Shown here piece by piece: positions 33,382-43,540 of a DNA stretch of 64,000 nt. This DNA is from Stomoxys calcitrans (taxonomy: Eukaryota; Arthropoda; Insecta; Diptera; Muscidae). The translations under genes and the position numbers were made by a program. The notes below the pieces were generated by a model. The model was given only the letters and a program-made list of their open reading frames with translations. It made no database searches and was not told the DNA's origin. The stretch lies in the NCBI RefSeq assembly GCF_963082655.1, contig NC_081553.1:187543252-187607251 (forward strand), in the 5' to 3' direction. The stretch's first letter is position 1. The number at the start of each line of letters is the position of its first letter.

Positions 33382-33644
33382 TTTTTTTTTAAAGAAAACC
33401 TACGATCACTGGGCTCATCGAAAGAGAAACAGGCAAAAAAAATGTGTTTAGTCCACCGGGTTATTGAAATTACGCTGCAGCCGGTTACGCTGGTTATTGA
33501 AATTTAAGGAATACCTCTTTTTTCTAAAATAGCCTATATCGATCTTTATCTTGATGTAACCCTCAAATAGATCGATCTGCCGATTTAAGGTCTGGAGCCC
33601 ATGAAGGGCGCATTTATCTCCTGATTTCGGTGAAATTGTTTAGG
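33382..33644. other. Spacer with a short 153-B fragment
   Basis: 33531-33640 resembles one 153-B monomer in forward sense (CTATATCGATC..., CGATCTGCCGATTTAAGG, GAAGGGCGCATTTATC, GATTTCGGTGAAATTG). The rest (33382-33530) is unrecognised. Confidence 0.55.
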
Positions 33645-35470
33645 TTAGGTTAGATTAGGTTTAAAAGAGGGTGCAGCTATTAATCCGCTCCATGCCACTA
33701 TGGACATACACCTAAGCCAGTAATCGGCTTCTTGAGTGGTCTAAAAACTATAAAGTAACCTCTTAATCGAAAATTTAAGTTAGGAATTCCGTGCTACTTA
33801 CAAAATCCCTAATTGTTTTCAATAACACGCCCCTAAGTTGGTTCTTGTCTGATATTGTGTCTCCACCTACGTGCCGGTATTTGTTAAATGCGAATGCCGG
33901 GCAATGACAAAGGAAATGCTCCAACGTCTCATCATCTTTCCCGCATGCCCTACATATGCTATTACTTGCCGCACCGATTTTACATAAGTGTGCTCGAAGT
34001 CCTATGTGTCCCGTTATGATACCAATAGCTATACTGACCTACTTCTTACTTCCTTTCAGTAATAGCCTCGTCTTCCTACGGTCTGGATTCCCCCATAGGA
34101 TTTTCGCCATCCTACCGATCGTTTTGCTGTTCCACAATGTTGCATGCGCATTCGTCGCCCACTCCCTTAACTCGGACTGCGTCGACCCGAAAGGCTTCGG
34201 GTTAACCAAGTTTATTGACGGCAGTCCTCTGGCCTTCACCGCCAAATAGTCTGCTCTTTTATTTCCCCTTACTCCGTTATGGCCCGGCACCCAAACGATA
34301 AAAATTTTTGCCATCCTCAGAGAAGGCGTTAATCTCCTTCTTACATTGCAAGACTGTTCGTGACCTTATCGTCCTGGTTGTTATTGTCCTTGTGCCAATT
34401 TTACTGTCGGTACAGATGTTCCCACTCGACTTCCTCGGGTTAGCACCTCACCACTTCACAATTTCCGTGATCGCCCGGATCTCCGCCAGCAGGATCGTAT
34501 TATGGTCAGACAGTTTAAAACAGATCTAAATCCCGGGGTTCTCAATGTAGACCCCCCAGGCCCACTCTGTTCTCTAGCTTTGATCCATCCTTGTAACCTG
34601 ATCTTTCAGATGGCAATACTAGGGTTCCTCCACTTCAAGGTTCATCTCAGGTATCCGATCGGAAACCTGTTCCCTTCCTTTCAGGTTTTCTGAGCTGCTC
34701 CTATCCTCAATCCATTATCCCATCGCCTTAAATCTCATAGCCGCAGTGGCTGCCTCACACTTAATCTGTATGTCAATGGGCCGGATATTTTCCGGTGTTC
34801 TAGTGGGCGTTGTCCTCATCGCTCCGTCTATGCCAAGACAACATGTTCTCTGAACCTGTCTGAACACCATAGCAGTCCACCAAACTAATGAGGCGTAAGT
34901 AAGTATTGATCTAATCACTTTCCTGTAGAGCCAGTGGACTATCCTCGGATTCAGGCCCCATTTCGAGCCTATGGCCCGTCTACATAGTGCCCAACGTCTG
35001 TGTGCCTTCTCAATACGCTCCTGAATGTGACACTTCCAATTCAGTTTCCTGTCCAAAATCACACCTAAGTATTTGACCTTGTCAGATATCGAAATCGTCT
35101 TATTGAGGAAACGTGGTGCGTTAAATTGGCCTCCCTTCGTCTTCCTCGTGAAGAGGCATATTTCAGTCTTCTCTAGGTTAACATTGAGACCTTAGGGGTT
35201 AGCCCAGTCACATGCAAGGCCCTTTCGGCCCTTAGCTCATTCGGATCCTTACCCCTTAGAAGTACTATAACATCAAATCAAATCCCTCCTCAGTCAGTAT
35301 CCGTAATAGGTCATTTAAGGTGGTCACCCATAGGAGTGGCGATAAAATGCCCCCCTCAGGAGTGCCTTCTGCCTCTTTCTCCCTTAATTTATGCCATGGG
35401 ATACACAATTTATCCACCTGTTCCTTAGCATATGGTTTATCCAGTCTAAGGACCTAGTGAAAATGGTTAA
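33645..35470 (-). mobile_element. I/LOA-like non-LTR retrotransposon, 5'-truncated
   Basis: Minus strand, from 35470 leftward: RT core (the TPQGG region lies near 35350-35400, broken); RT end (34715-35062: MILDRKLNWKCHIQERIE, GSKWGLNPRIVHWLYRKVIR, SLVWWTA); linker; RNase H (34039-34314: IVWVPGHNGVRGNKRADYLA; earlier parts in other frames); a CxxC..H..C knuckle (about 33900-33960); and a 3' end with CCTAATCTAACCTAACCTAA at 33648-33667. Multiple stops. Closest in the window to 40292-42233. Confidence 0.85.
34039..34314 (-). pseudogene. RNase H C-terminal region of I/LOA-like element
   Basis: 92-codon minus-strand frame. IVWVPGHNGVRGNKRADYLA is the last conserved RNase H block (His and Asp of the fold). 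NPKPFGSTQSELREWATNAH and LLLKGSKK follow, identical in order to 40212-41054. The first three catalytic residues lie upstream in other frames, so the domain is broken. Confidence 0.85.
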
Positions 35471-35529
35471 GAAGAGTTGCTGTCGCCCCTCCGATATCTG
35501 TGCCATGAATGGTCCACATTGGATTATAT

Positions 35530-35735
35530 TTAGATGCAGATGCCATATAGACCGATAGACTGAAACAGAGTCCGGTTTTCATTTCAATCCCTGCATGGAC
35601 CAAAACCGTGCGGAGAAGGCACTCCGGGATATGTCTCTCCCATGACGAAATACGGACGAACACGTACACTGAGGCGGCAGTCCTTACCGATGAGGATGCC
35701 ATTGGGTCCATCCGGTGCGTACAACCAGCTACCAT
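35530..35735 (-). pseudogene. 5' coding fragment of CR1/Jockey-group element
   Basis: The minus frame MVAGCTHRMDPMASSSVRTA then SSWERHIPECLLRTVLVHAG matches the start of the plus-strand frame at 52080 (MAAGCTHRIDAMKSSS, HIPECLLRTLLVRAG). The NPGP and first zinc-finger Cys that follow in the 52-kb copy are mutated here (IEMKTGLCFS). Sequence from 35536 to 35480 is not related. Confidence 0.8.
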
Positions 35736-35940
35736 TCGATTGACAACTATAGAACTTCGATGTTGTTGTAACGCCTCTCCCAGTCCAATGCGGGAATGCC
35801 GGCCTTGTGCTTTTCCAATACATCCGCCGCAATTTCTCTGTAAGTTCTTCAGAAACTCCAGGGGCTGATTTGCAGAACATGGTCCTTAATTTGTTTGCGA
35901 GGGTCGTCAGTATTAGGGAAGTAAGTTTTTACTATTCTCT
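35736..35940. other. Unassigned GC-richer stretch
   Basis: A minus-strand frame (35584-35880) continues above the 5' fragment but has no recognised motif upstream of MVAGCTHR. It may be untranslated leader or flanking repeat. Confidence 0.4.
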
Positions 35941-36245
35941 GCTTTTCGGGTGCTGATTACTAGACCACCGGCCAACTCTATGTGCATTTGGCATATATAT
36001 CACTTGATGTTGGGAGCCACTTACTTCAAGATTCAACGACATAGGAAATGCTCCAACGTCTTATCATCTTCCCCACATGCCCTACACGTCATAGCATGTG
36101 TAGGGCATGTGGGGAAGATGATAAGACGTTGGAGCATTTCCTATGTCGTTGAATCTTGAAGTAAGTGGCTCGCAACATCAAGTGATATAAATGCAAAATC
36201 CACATAGGGTTGGCCGCTGGGCTAGTAATCACCATCCGAAAAGCA
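35941..36245. repeat. ~305-bp palindrome made from a retrotransposon 3' region
   Basis: The left arm (35941-36087) and right arm (36098-36245) are inverted copies around a 10-bp loop, near-perfect for the inner ~90 bp and about 85-90% further out. Each arm carries the RNase H-tail knuckle of the I/LOA-like family (on the plus strand from 36098: RACGEDDKTLEHFLCR-type). Head-to-head duplication of one retrotransposon end is the simplest explanation. Confidence 0.88.
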
Positions 36246-36324
36246 CCGATGTGGCATATCCCCTCACCTGGAAACGGGCTGATTAATATCTGCCCCCTCT
36301 TTTCAACCTAACCTAACTGGAAAC
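36246..36324 (+). mobile_element. I/LOA-like retrotransposon 3' end remnant
   Basis: Ends 'GATTAATATCTGCCCCCTCT', 'TTTCAACCTAACCTAACTGG', matching the 3' ends at 33648 (reverse) and 47285. Confidence 0.6.
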
Positions 36325-36610
36325 AGATGCTGATGGTGGCCATTGGTTATTAAAATACGCTAATGGCTCGTTTTGTCATTTCCAGTATCATAGGCACTCA
36401 GTATTTAATTAGGAGCTGGTGTCACCCAACTCCTCAGAGGGACTCTTCTCTCGAATCCGCTGATTGTTCTCTACTGCATTTGCAGCTACACCGTTGACCT
36501 AAGAAGTTTTTCAATAGCCGCAAGAAGTGGACGCGCCCAGGTGGGTTCCAGTTGAGCTTCCCCTGATAATGAGGAACACCACATAAATCGGAGTTTAAAG
36601 TTCCATCATT
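36325..36610 (+). repeat. Dispersed repeat shared with 11466-11765
   Basis: Same ordered landmarks as 11466-11765: GGCCATTGGTTATTAAAATA, TCATAGGCACTCAGTATTTA, AGGAGCTGGTGTCACCC, CATTTGCAGCTACACC and GAACACCACATAAATCGGAG. Sits directly downstream of a retrotransposon 3' end, as it does in the other copy's neighbourhood. Confidence 0.55.
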
Positions 36611-37760
36611 TTGAAGCTCGGTGAGGAGTTTGCTCCTGTTTCAAGCTGCTTACAGTTACATCATATCAGTCGGGGTAGGACTTATGTAAGACGTCCTATT
36701 TCGTCGCATGGGATGCAAAAGATCGTCCTGTATTTAAAGGGCAAACAACTTTACCTATATTATCTTCCACAATATTTTATCAACTTTTACTATTTTTATC
36801 CTCTTGTAATCACTTCTCGTGACTTGCCATCGCATAGTAGAGCTTGTCATCCTCTAGATAGGACAAATCATAAATACAAACAAGACTTTTCATAGCATTG
36901 TTGCATTGTTTATAGTGCACTTAGATATTATCCTTGTCATTGCTTAGATAATATATTCTTTCATTGTCATAGCCCCAACAATAGTTTGTTGTTGTCGTCA
37001 TTGTTGTTGTTTTTCTTCATCTTCATCTTCCTCTCGGTTCCATTCGAACATTGGTCGACAAGTGCAATGTCACAAATCGTTAACTCAATCCCCCATGAGA
37101 GAGAGAGAGAGAGAGTATTCATGGAATCCTTGCAAGAACTATACGCAAGTGAATAAAAAAAAGCCGTAAACTTCCAGTTAAGAAGAAAGAAAAAACTAAA
37201 GCTTGTATTGTTGTCAAGAGTAAAGTTAAGCAAATTTTATTGATTGCTAAGAAAAAAGGATGTATACTTCAAATACTGAGATGGTTATAAGGAAATAAAA
37301 AGTTATGAAGGATCTTTTTTTTTGTTTTTCCTCAAACTTTATAGGAAAAAAAACCTATGATTTGAATATTTTGTTATGTTGGCTTCTTTTCATCCCCGTA
37401 GCTATATTTGTATTGAAGGGAATAACTTATTGTCCTTGAGCCTTATATTCACCTGCTTTAGTCTAAACACTGCTGTTTACCACCATGTCCATGGTGTTGT
37501 TTAAGCTGCATCTCCTTAACATACTTATCATTCTATTAGCTTTTTTGCTATTCTCTTTTGTTTTCGTTTTATTTTCGTTGTGGGAGAGTGTTTCGTGCGC
37601 CAAGAATTTGCATGGACACAGTTGTCCTTGAGCTGAAGTTGTAGTCTTATGGTTTTCACAAATAAACTCCCTGCTTGAGACATTTGCCAAGTGTTTTTCT
37701 AGTCTGTATGGGAATTTTAAATGCATGAAGTTGAAAGCGTTTTGCATGCAAGTAGTTTTG
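36611..37760. other. Apparently single-copy DNA
   Basis: No gene recognised. A (GA)8 tract lies at 37099-37115. Frames at 36611-36895, 36967-37233 and 37463-37747 show no known domain or consistent codon signal. Confidence 0.5.
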
Positions 37761-38164
37761 AGGAACCGTGGCAGAAAAGTTGAGAAAAAAAAATTTCCAA
37801 GGATTTTTTCTTAAGAAACATTGTCAGTAAAATTTCAAAAATTGTCCGATAAAGATAAAATGGGGGTGAAATTTTGAATAAAGAAAAAAAAACTTAGTGC
37901 ATTATTCTCTAAAAACAAATCAACGCAACTTTATCCAAAGACAAAAATTCAGTGAAGAAAAAATTTCAGCGAAATTTTCTTTAAACGAAAAATCTTTGTG
38001 AAATTTTCAAATTTTCAAAAATAAGTTTTAAAAGCAAAACTTCCAAACAATTTTCTCTAAAAACAAATTTTTTCAAAATTTTCCCTTGAGGCAAAAATGT
38101 CCTGAATTGTCTCAATGAAAAAAATTTTCCAAAATTTTCTCTAAAGTACAATTTTTACAAATTT
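37761..38164. repeat. Degenerate AAATTTTCTCTAAA-type AT repeat
   Basis: Irregular repetition of 'AAATTTTC', 'TCTCTAAAAACAAAT' and 'GAAAAATTTTC' for about 400 bp up to the 153-A head. Same composition at 43160-43540. Confidence 0.65.
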
Positions 38165-39659
38165 TTATACCCTCCACCATAAGATGGGGGGTATACTAAT
38201 TTCGTCATTCTGTTTGTAACTACTCGAAATATTCGTCTGAGACCCCATAAAGTATATATATTCTTGATCGTCGTGACATTTTATGTCGATCTAGCCATGT
38301 CCGTCCGTCTGTCCGTCGGTCCGTCCGTCCGTCCGTCTGTCTGTCGAAAGCACGCTAACTTCCGAAGGAGTAAAGCTAGCCGCTTGAAATTTTGCACAAA
38401 TACTTCTTATTAGTGTAGGTCGGTTGGTATTGTAAATGGGCCATATCGGTCCATGTTTTGATATAGCTGCCATATAAATCGATCTTGGGTCTTGACTTCT
38501 TGAGCCTCTAGAGTGCGCAATTCTTATCCGATTGGAATGAAATTTTGCACGACGTGTTTTGTTGTGATATCCAACAACTGCGCCAAGTATGGTTCAAATC
38601 GGTTCATAACCTGACATAGCTGGCATATAAACCGATCTTGGGTCTTGACTTCTTGAGCCTCTAGAGTGCGCAATTCTTATCCGATTGAAATGAAATTTTG
38701 CATGACGTGTTTTGTTACGATATCCAACAACTGTGCCAAGTATGGTTCAAATCGGCCCATAACCTGATATAGCTGCCATATAAACCGATCTTGGGTCTTG
38801 ACTTCTTGAGCCTCTAGAGGGCGCAATTCTTATCCGAATGGAATGGAATTTCGCACGACGTGTTTTGTTATGATACCCAACAACTGTGCCAAGTATGGTT
38901 TAAATCGGCCCATAACCTGATATAGCTGCCATATAAACCGATCTTGGGTCTTGACTTCTTGAGCCTCTAGAGGGCGCAATTCTTATCCGAATGGAATGGA
39001 ATTTCGCACGACATGTTTTGTTATGATATCCAACAACTGTGCCAAGTATGGTTGAAATCGGTCCATAACCTGATATACCTGTCATATAAACAGATCTGGG
39101 GATTTGACTTCTTGAGCTTTTAGAGGGCGCAATTCCTATCCGATTTGGCTGAAATTTTGCATGACGTATTTTTTTTTACTTTCAACAACTGTGTCAAATA
39201 AGGTTCAAATCGGTTCATAACCTGATATAGCTGCCATATAAACCGATCTGGGATCTTGACTTCTTGACCCCTAGAGGTCGCAATTATTATCCGATTTGCC
39301 TGAAATTTTGTACGACGGATCCTCTCATGACCATCAACAAACGTGTTTACTATGGTCTGAATCGGTCTATAGCCCGATACAGATCCCATATAAATCGTTC
39401 TCTCTATTTTACTTCGTGAGCCCCAATGAGCGCAATTCTTATACAAATTGGCTGAAATTTTACACAGGTCTCCAACATATAATTTAATTGTGGTCCGAAC
39501 CGGACCGTATCTTGATATCGTTTTAATAGCAGAGCAACTCTTTTCTTATATCCTTTTTTGCCTAAGAAGAGATGCCGGGAAAAGAACTCGACAAATGCGA
39601 TCCATGGTGGAGGGTATATAAGATTCGGCCCGGCCGAACTTAGCACGCTTTTACTTGTT
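38165..39659 (+). mobile_element. 153-A repeat element, complete ends
   Basis: The head is TTATACCCTCCACCATAAGA, with a long CCGTCCGTCCGTCTGTC tract at 38300-38345. About seven monomers follow with cores GATATAGCTGCCATATA (for example near 38765, 38918 and 39225). The tail is CCATGGTGGAGGGTATATAA, hairpin TTCGGCCCGGCCGAA, and CTTAGCACGCTTTTACTTGTT. It lies immediately upstream of the RTE-like element. Non-coding. Confidence 0.85.
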
Positions 39660-39689
39660 TGTTAATATGCTGGTAGATCAAGCCAAAAA

Positions 39690-40290
39690 TGCAGCTAATA
39701 TTAGAAACATGCGTGTCATGCAAATAAGCGGCCAGAATATAAGGCCAACGGCAATAATCAAAGATAGGACCGATCGGAATTAACAATACCCGAACAGCAT
39801 GGAATTAACAATGTGATGGCATAGTTTTTTCAGCTACGAACGACCAGCAAACAAGGACGTAAGCTCCAACCTTCTTAATCCCCCTGTGTGCCGAAACCCA
39901 CTCAGGGATATATCGGCAGCCCCACCCACCCACGTAGAAATTGAAGTCATTCTGGTTTCACTGAAAAACGGTAAATCAGCCGTTCCTGATAATATACCCG
40001 CTGAACTGTTGCGTTATGGGGCACATGACCCCATAGCTCAAACGATCACCCCAATAATCAGGGGTGATAATGGTTACAATCCCAAACAAGGATGACCTCA
40101 CCCAGTGTAAAAACTGGAGAGGGATTACATGGCTAAACGCAATAACTAAAGTGATGGCAAGTATTCTACTGCAGCGTATTTTGCTTGCACTTGACAGCAT
40201 TTTGAGGAAGATCAGGTAGCTTTTCGGCTGGGACGTTCTTGTGCCGAGCACATTAACTCCCTGTGCACAATCACTGAACAATCTAGGGAA
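39690..40290 (+). pseudogene. RTE-like reverse transcriptase, N-terminal part
   Basis: The plus frame at about 39860-40095 reads DVSSNLLNPPVCRNPLR, THVEIEVILVSLKNGKSAVP, DNIPAELLRYG. After a frame shift it continues GDLTQCKNWRGITWLNAI and AFRLGRSCAEHINSLCTITE. These are the fingers and early palm of an RTE-type RT (usual pattern LKNGKAxGPDNIPAE, xYRGITLL, QAGFRxxRSCTDQI). The gene stops at 40290, where an opposite-strand retrotransposon begins, and resumes at 42234. Confidence 0.8.
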
Positions 40291-41054
40291 CATAGGTTAG
40301 GTTGGGTTGAAAAGAGGACATACACCCAAGCCAGTAATCGGTTTGTTGTGTGCTCTAAATAAAAAGTTAGGTTAGTTAAGAATTTCGTGCTACTTACAAA
40401 ATCCTTAATTGTTTTCAATACCACTCCTCTAGGTTGGTTCATGTCTGATATTGTGTCCCCACCTATGTGCTGGTATCTGTTAGACGCGAAAGTAGGGCAA
40501 TAACAAAGAAAATGCTCCAACGTCTCATCATCTTCCCCGCATGACCTACACATGCTATCACTTGCCGCACCGATTTTACACAAGTGAGCACGTAGTCCTA
40601 TGTGCCCCGTTATGATAGCAATAGCTATGCTGACCTCCTTCTTACTTCCTTTCAGTAATAGGCTCGTCTTCTCACGATCTGGATCCCCCCATAGGATTTT
40701 CGCCGTCCTACCGACCGTTTTGCTAATCCACAATGCCGCATGCGCATTCGTTGCCCACTCCCTTAACTCGGACTGCGTCGACCCGAAAGGCTTCGGGTTA
40801 ACCAAGTTTATTGACGGCAGTCCTCTGGCCTTCACCGCCAAATCGTTTGTCCTTTTATTTCCCCTTACTCCGTTATGGCCTGGCACCCAAACGATGCAGA
40901 TTTTGTCATCCTCAAAGAAAGCGTTAATCTCCCTCTTACACTGCAAGATTGTTTGTGACCTTACCGTCCTGGTTGTTATTGCCCTTATGGCCTGTTTCCT
41001 GTCCGTAAAGATGTTCACACTCAAAGTCCTCGCGTTAGCACCACCCTGCTTCAC
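40212..41054 (-). pseudogene. RNase H plus zinc-knuckle tail of I/LOA-like element
   Basis: Longest retrotransposon RNase H frame in the window (281 codons). Residues 1-25 include NIFTDRKQAIRAI (the catalytic Asp of the third block). IVWVPGHNGVRGNKRTNDLA is near residues 50-70, with the terminal Asp region altered (RTND instead of RADY). CRSCGEDDETLEHFLCYC near residues 170-190 is a CCHC knuckle. The last ~40 codons run past the element's 3' end and out into the RTE gene, so they are not native. The first catalytic Asp and Glu are in the neighbouring frame at 41051-41491, so a frameshift splits the domain. Confidence 0.85.
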
Positions 41055-42233
41055 GTATTCGGTGATCGCCCAGTTTTCCGCCTGCAGAATCGTATTATGG
41101 TCAGACAGTCTAAATAGATCTCAGTCCCTGGATTCTCAATGTAGATCCCCTGGCCCACTCTGGCCTCTAGTTTTGATACATCCGTGTAACATGATCTTCC
41201 AGATGGCAATACTAGGGTTCCGTCAATCCAAAACTGTGCCAATGGCAGCAGTGCGTTCCACTCGACTTCTAGGTTCATTTCAGGTATCCGATCAGAAATC
41301 TCTTCCCTTCCTTCCAGGTTTCCTATCGTCGCCTCGATTATACCGCGGTGGTATGAGCTGCTCCCATCCTCAATCCATTCTCCCATCGCCTTAAGTCTCA
41401 CAGTTGCAGTGGTTGCCTCACACTTAATCTGTATGTCAATGGGTCGAATATCTAGAATAGTCTCCAGTGCCCTAGTGGACGTGGTCCTCATCGCTCCGCC
41501 TATGCCAAGAGAACATGTTCTCTGAACCTGTTGTATGGTCCTGATGTTGCACTTTTTCTACATAGCAGTCCACCAAACTATTGAGGCAAAAGTAAGTATT
41601 GGTCTAATCACGCTCCTGTAGAGCCAGTGGACTATCTTAGGATTCAGGCCCCATTTTGAGCCTACGGCGCGTGTCTACATAGTGCCTAACATCTGTGAGC
41701 CTTCTCAGTACGCTCCTGAATGTGACACTTGCAATTCAGGTTCCTGTCCAAGATCACAGTATTTAACCTTGTCAGATATCGAAATCGTCTTATTGAGGAA
41801 ACGTGGCCTACCTTCGCCCTTCCTTGTGACATATTTCGGTTTTCTCTGGGTTTACATTGGTATCTCTGGGTCTAGTCCAGGCATATGCGATATGCAAGAC
41901 CCTTTCGGCTTTTCTGCATAGCTCGTTCGGTTCCTTACCCCTTAGAAGAAGTATAACATCGGGTTCAGGGTTCAGACGGGTTCAAATCCCTCCTTAGTCA
42001 GCATCCGTAATAGGTCATTTATAGTGTCGCCCATAGGAGTGGCGATAAAATGGCCCCCTGTGGCGTACCTTGTGCCACTTTCTGCCTTATATTTATGCCA
42101 TGGGAAACACAATTTATCCACCTTGTCCTTAGCATATGGTTTATCCAGACTCTAAGGACCGGGTACACCCGGTACTGGTCTAAGGATTGGACCAGTGTGT
42201 CGGTCCGCACATTGTTAACGTTGTCAACGGAAC
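40292..42233 (-). mobile_element. I/LOA-like retrotransposon inserted into the RTE-like gene
   Basis: Minus strand, from 42233 leftward: RT motif B (GTPQGAILSPLLWATL, 42019-42210); RT end in broken frames; linker and RNase H start (41051-41491); RNase H and knuckle (40212-41054); 3' untranslated tail ending in CAACCTAACCTATG at 40291-40304. The pentamer GGAAC occurs at both borders (40287-40291 and 42229-42233) and may be a target duplication. 5'-truncated within the RT. Confidence 0.85.
41051..41491 (-). pseudogene. RT-RNase H linker and RNase H start, I/LOA-like
   Basis: The frame reads TRALETILDIRPIDIQIKCE (linker), then EWNALLPLAQFWIDGTLVLP, then SCYTDVSKLEARVGQGIYIE. This is the first RNase H block, with YTDGSK mutated to YTDVSK. 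The domain continues in a different frame at 41054. Compare the cleaner plus-strand version at 46485. Confidence 0.82.
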
Positions 42234-42715
42234 TTAATACACACCTATACCTTTTAATTATGGACTTCGAGCGTGGTTTGACGCGGTTTCGCGAAGTTCA
42301 ATACCGAAGTTTTAGTCCGTTTCAATGGAAAAGAGAGCCGAACTTTCGGGATCGATAAAGAAATGAACCAGGGTTGCATCCTGTCAACGATTCTATTTTT
42401 ACTTTCATTAGACTCTGTATTAGAGGCAACTAATGCTAAGGCACCCATTGACATACGCTGGGACATTAACGATATTCTCTTCATAAAGGCGAAACTGGAA
42501 CGACTGAATGAAAATGCTGCCATAGTAGGCCTGAGTATAAACATAGCAAAGACCAAGTTGATGAAGATAGGAACTAAAAATCTGACACCGCTCACTATAA
42601 ACGGCCATATTCGCTGCCTACGACAAATACTTCGAATTTTCTGGCCAAACCATACATCAAATGAAGAATTGCAAATAAGAACAAACACTTCCCCTTTCAA
42701 AGCAGATATCTAGAA
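42234..42715 (+). pseudogene. RTE-like reverse transcriptase, C-terminal palm part
   Basis: After the inserted element the gene resumes with IMDFERGLTRF (motif A region, normally a DFEKAFDSV-type block, frame-shifted). The frame 42363-42713 follows: MNQGCILSTILFLLSLDSVL (motif B), IDIRWDINDILF, KLERLNENAAIVGLSIN, AKTKLMKIGTKN, LTINGH. The catalytic motif C (normally DFADDI between the RW and LF parts) has been deleted or scrambled to INDI. The protein ends soon after. Confidence 0.78.
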
Positions 42716-43160
42716 AAGAAAATGATCTTGGTTGGATCATATTCTACGACCATATAGACAAAATTTTCTCTAAAAACCAAAATGTTCTCCTAAGAGCTTC
42801 GTGGTACGGTGGACGTTTTCTACAATAACCACGCGTATGAGGCGTGGGCTGACACCGCGGGTTGCCAGGTAGCCAAGGCCCTGTAACCGAGCGGTTTGCG
42901 GAATACAGAAGCCGAGTGTTGTGTTGAAGCACTAAAAACTCTGACAACAGACCATGTGAGATCAAGATTGAAGACAGAAGGAGGACGATAAGTCAGACAC
43001 GTATAGGTCCCTGACGAGCGCCGACCTGTATACTGAATTAGCGAACTCTCTCGCAGGGGCTACTTGGTATGGTGGACGCTTTCTACGATAATTGTGTGGT
43101 CATCAAGTGTTTCGCGTATCAGAACTTCGTTTGTCCTGGGATTGAGCATAATTTCGACTG
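42716..43160. other. GC-richer island between direct repeats, unassigned
   Basis: Two diverged direct repeats, TACGGTGGACGTTTTCTAC (42804) and TATGGTGGACGCTTTCTAC (about 43066), each followed by 'GATAA..GTG/AATAACCAC', bracket about 260 bp of GC-richer DNA inside AT-rich repeats. No frame recognised. Confidence 0.5.
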
Positions 43161-43540
43161 GGAATAATCCAAAATTTTCTCAAATGCCAAAATTTTTGCT
43201 AAAGAAAAATCTTTCAAAAAAATTATCTAAAATTTTCCATAATGAAAATGTGTTCTGAAATTATCACAAATTTTCTCAGGAAACAAAATTTTTCACAATT
43301 TTCTCTTACCCCAAATTTTCTAAAAAAATTTTTCCAAATAAAAAATTTTCCAAAATTTTCCCTTACGCCAAATTTTTTAAAAATTTTTTTCCAAATAAAA
43401 AATGTTCCACAATTTTCTCTTAACACAAAAAAATTTACAAAATTTTCAAAAAATGTTTTCCCATGGAGTCAGTCAAATTAAGAAATTTCAATTTTTTAAA
43501 TAATTTTAAATTTTCTCTTCCCTTGAACTTCCCTGAACTT
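43160..43540. repeat. Degenerate AAAATTTTCCAAA-type AT repeat
   Basis: About 50-bp irregular tandem phrases, for example 'CCAAATTTTCTAAAAAAATT' near 43311 and 'GCCAAATTTTTTAAAAATTT' near 43372, each followed by 'TTTTCCAAATAAAAAATT'. The frames with VRENFGKFFIWKNFF repeats are translations of this tract. Confidence 0.7.

Noticed and set aside
40600..41394. 264-codon plus-strand frame
   Set aside because: Antisense shadow of the minus-strand RNase H frames at 40212-41491, whose motifs are recognisable.
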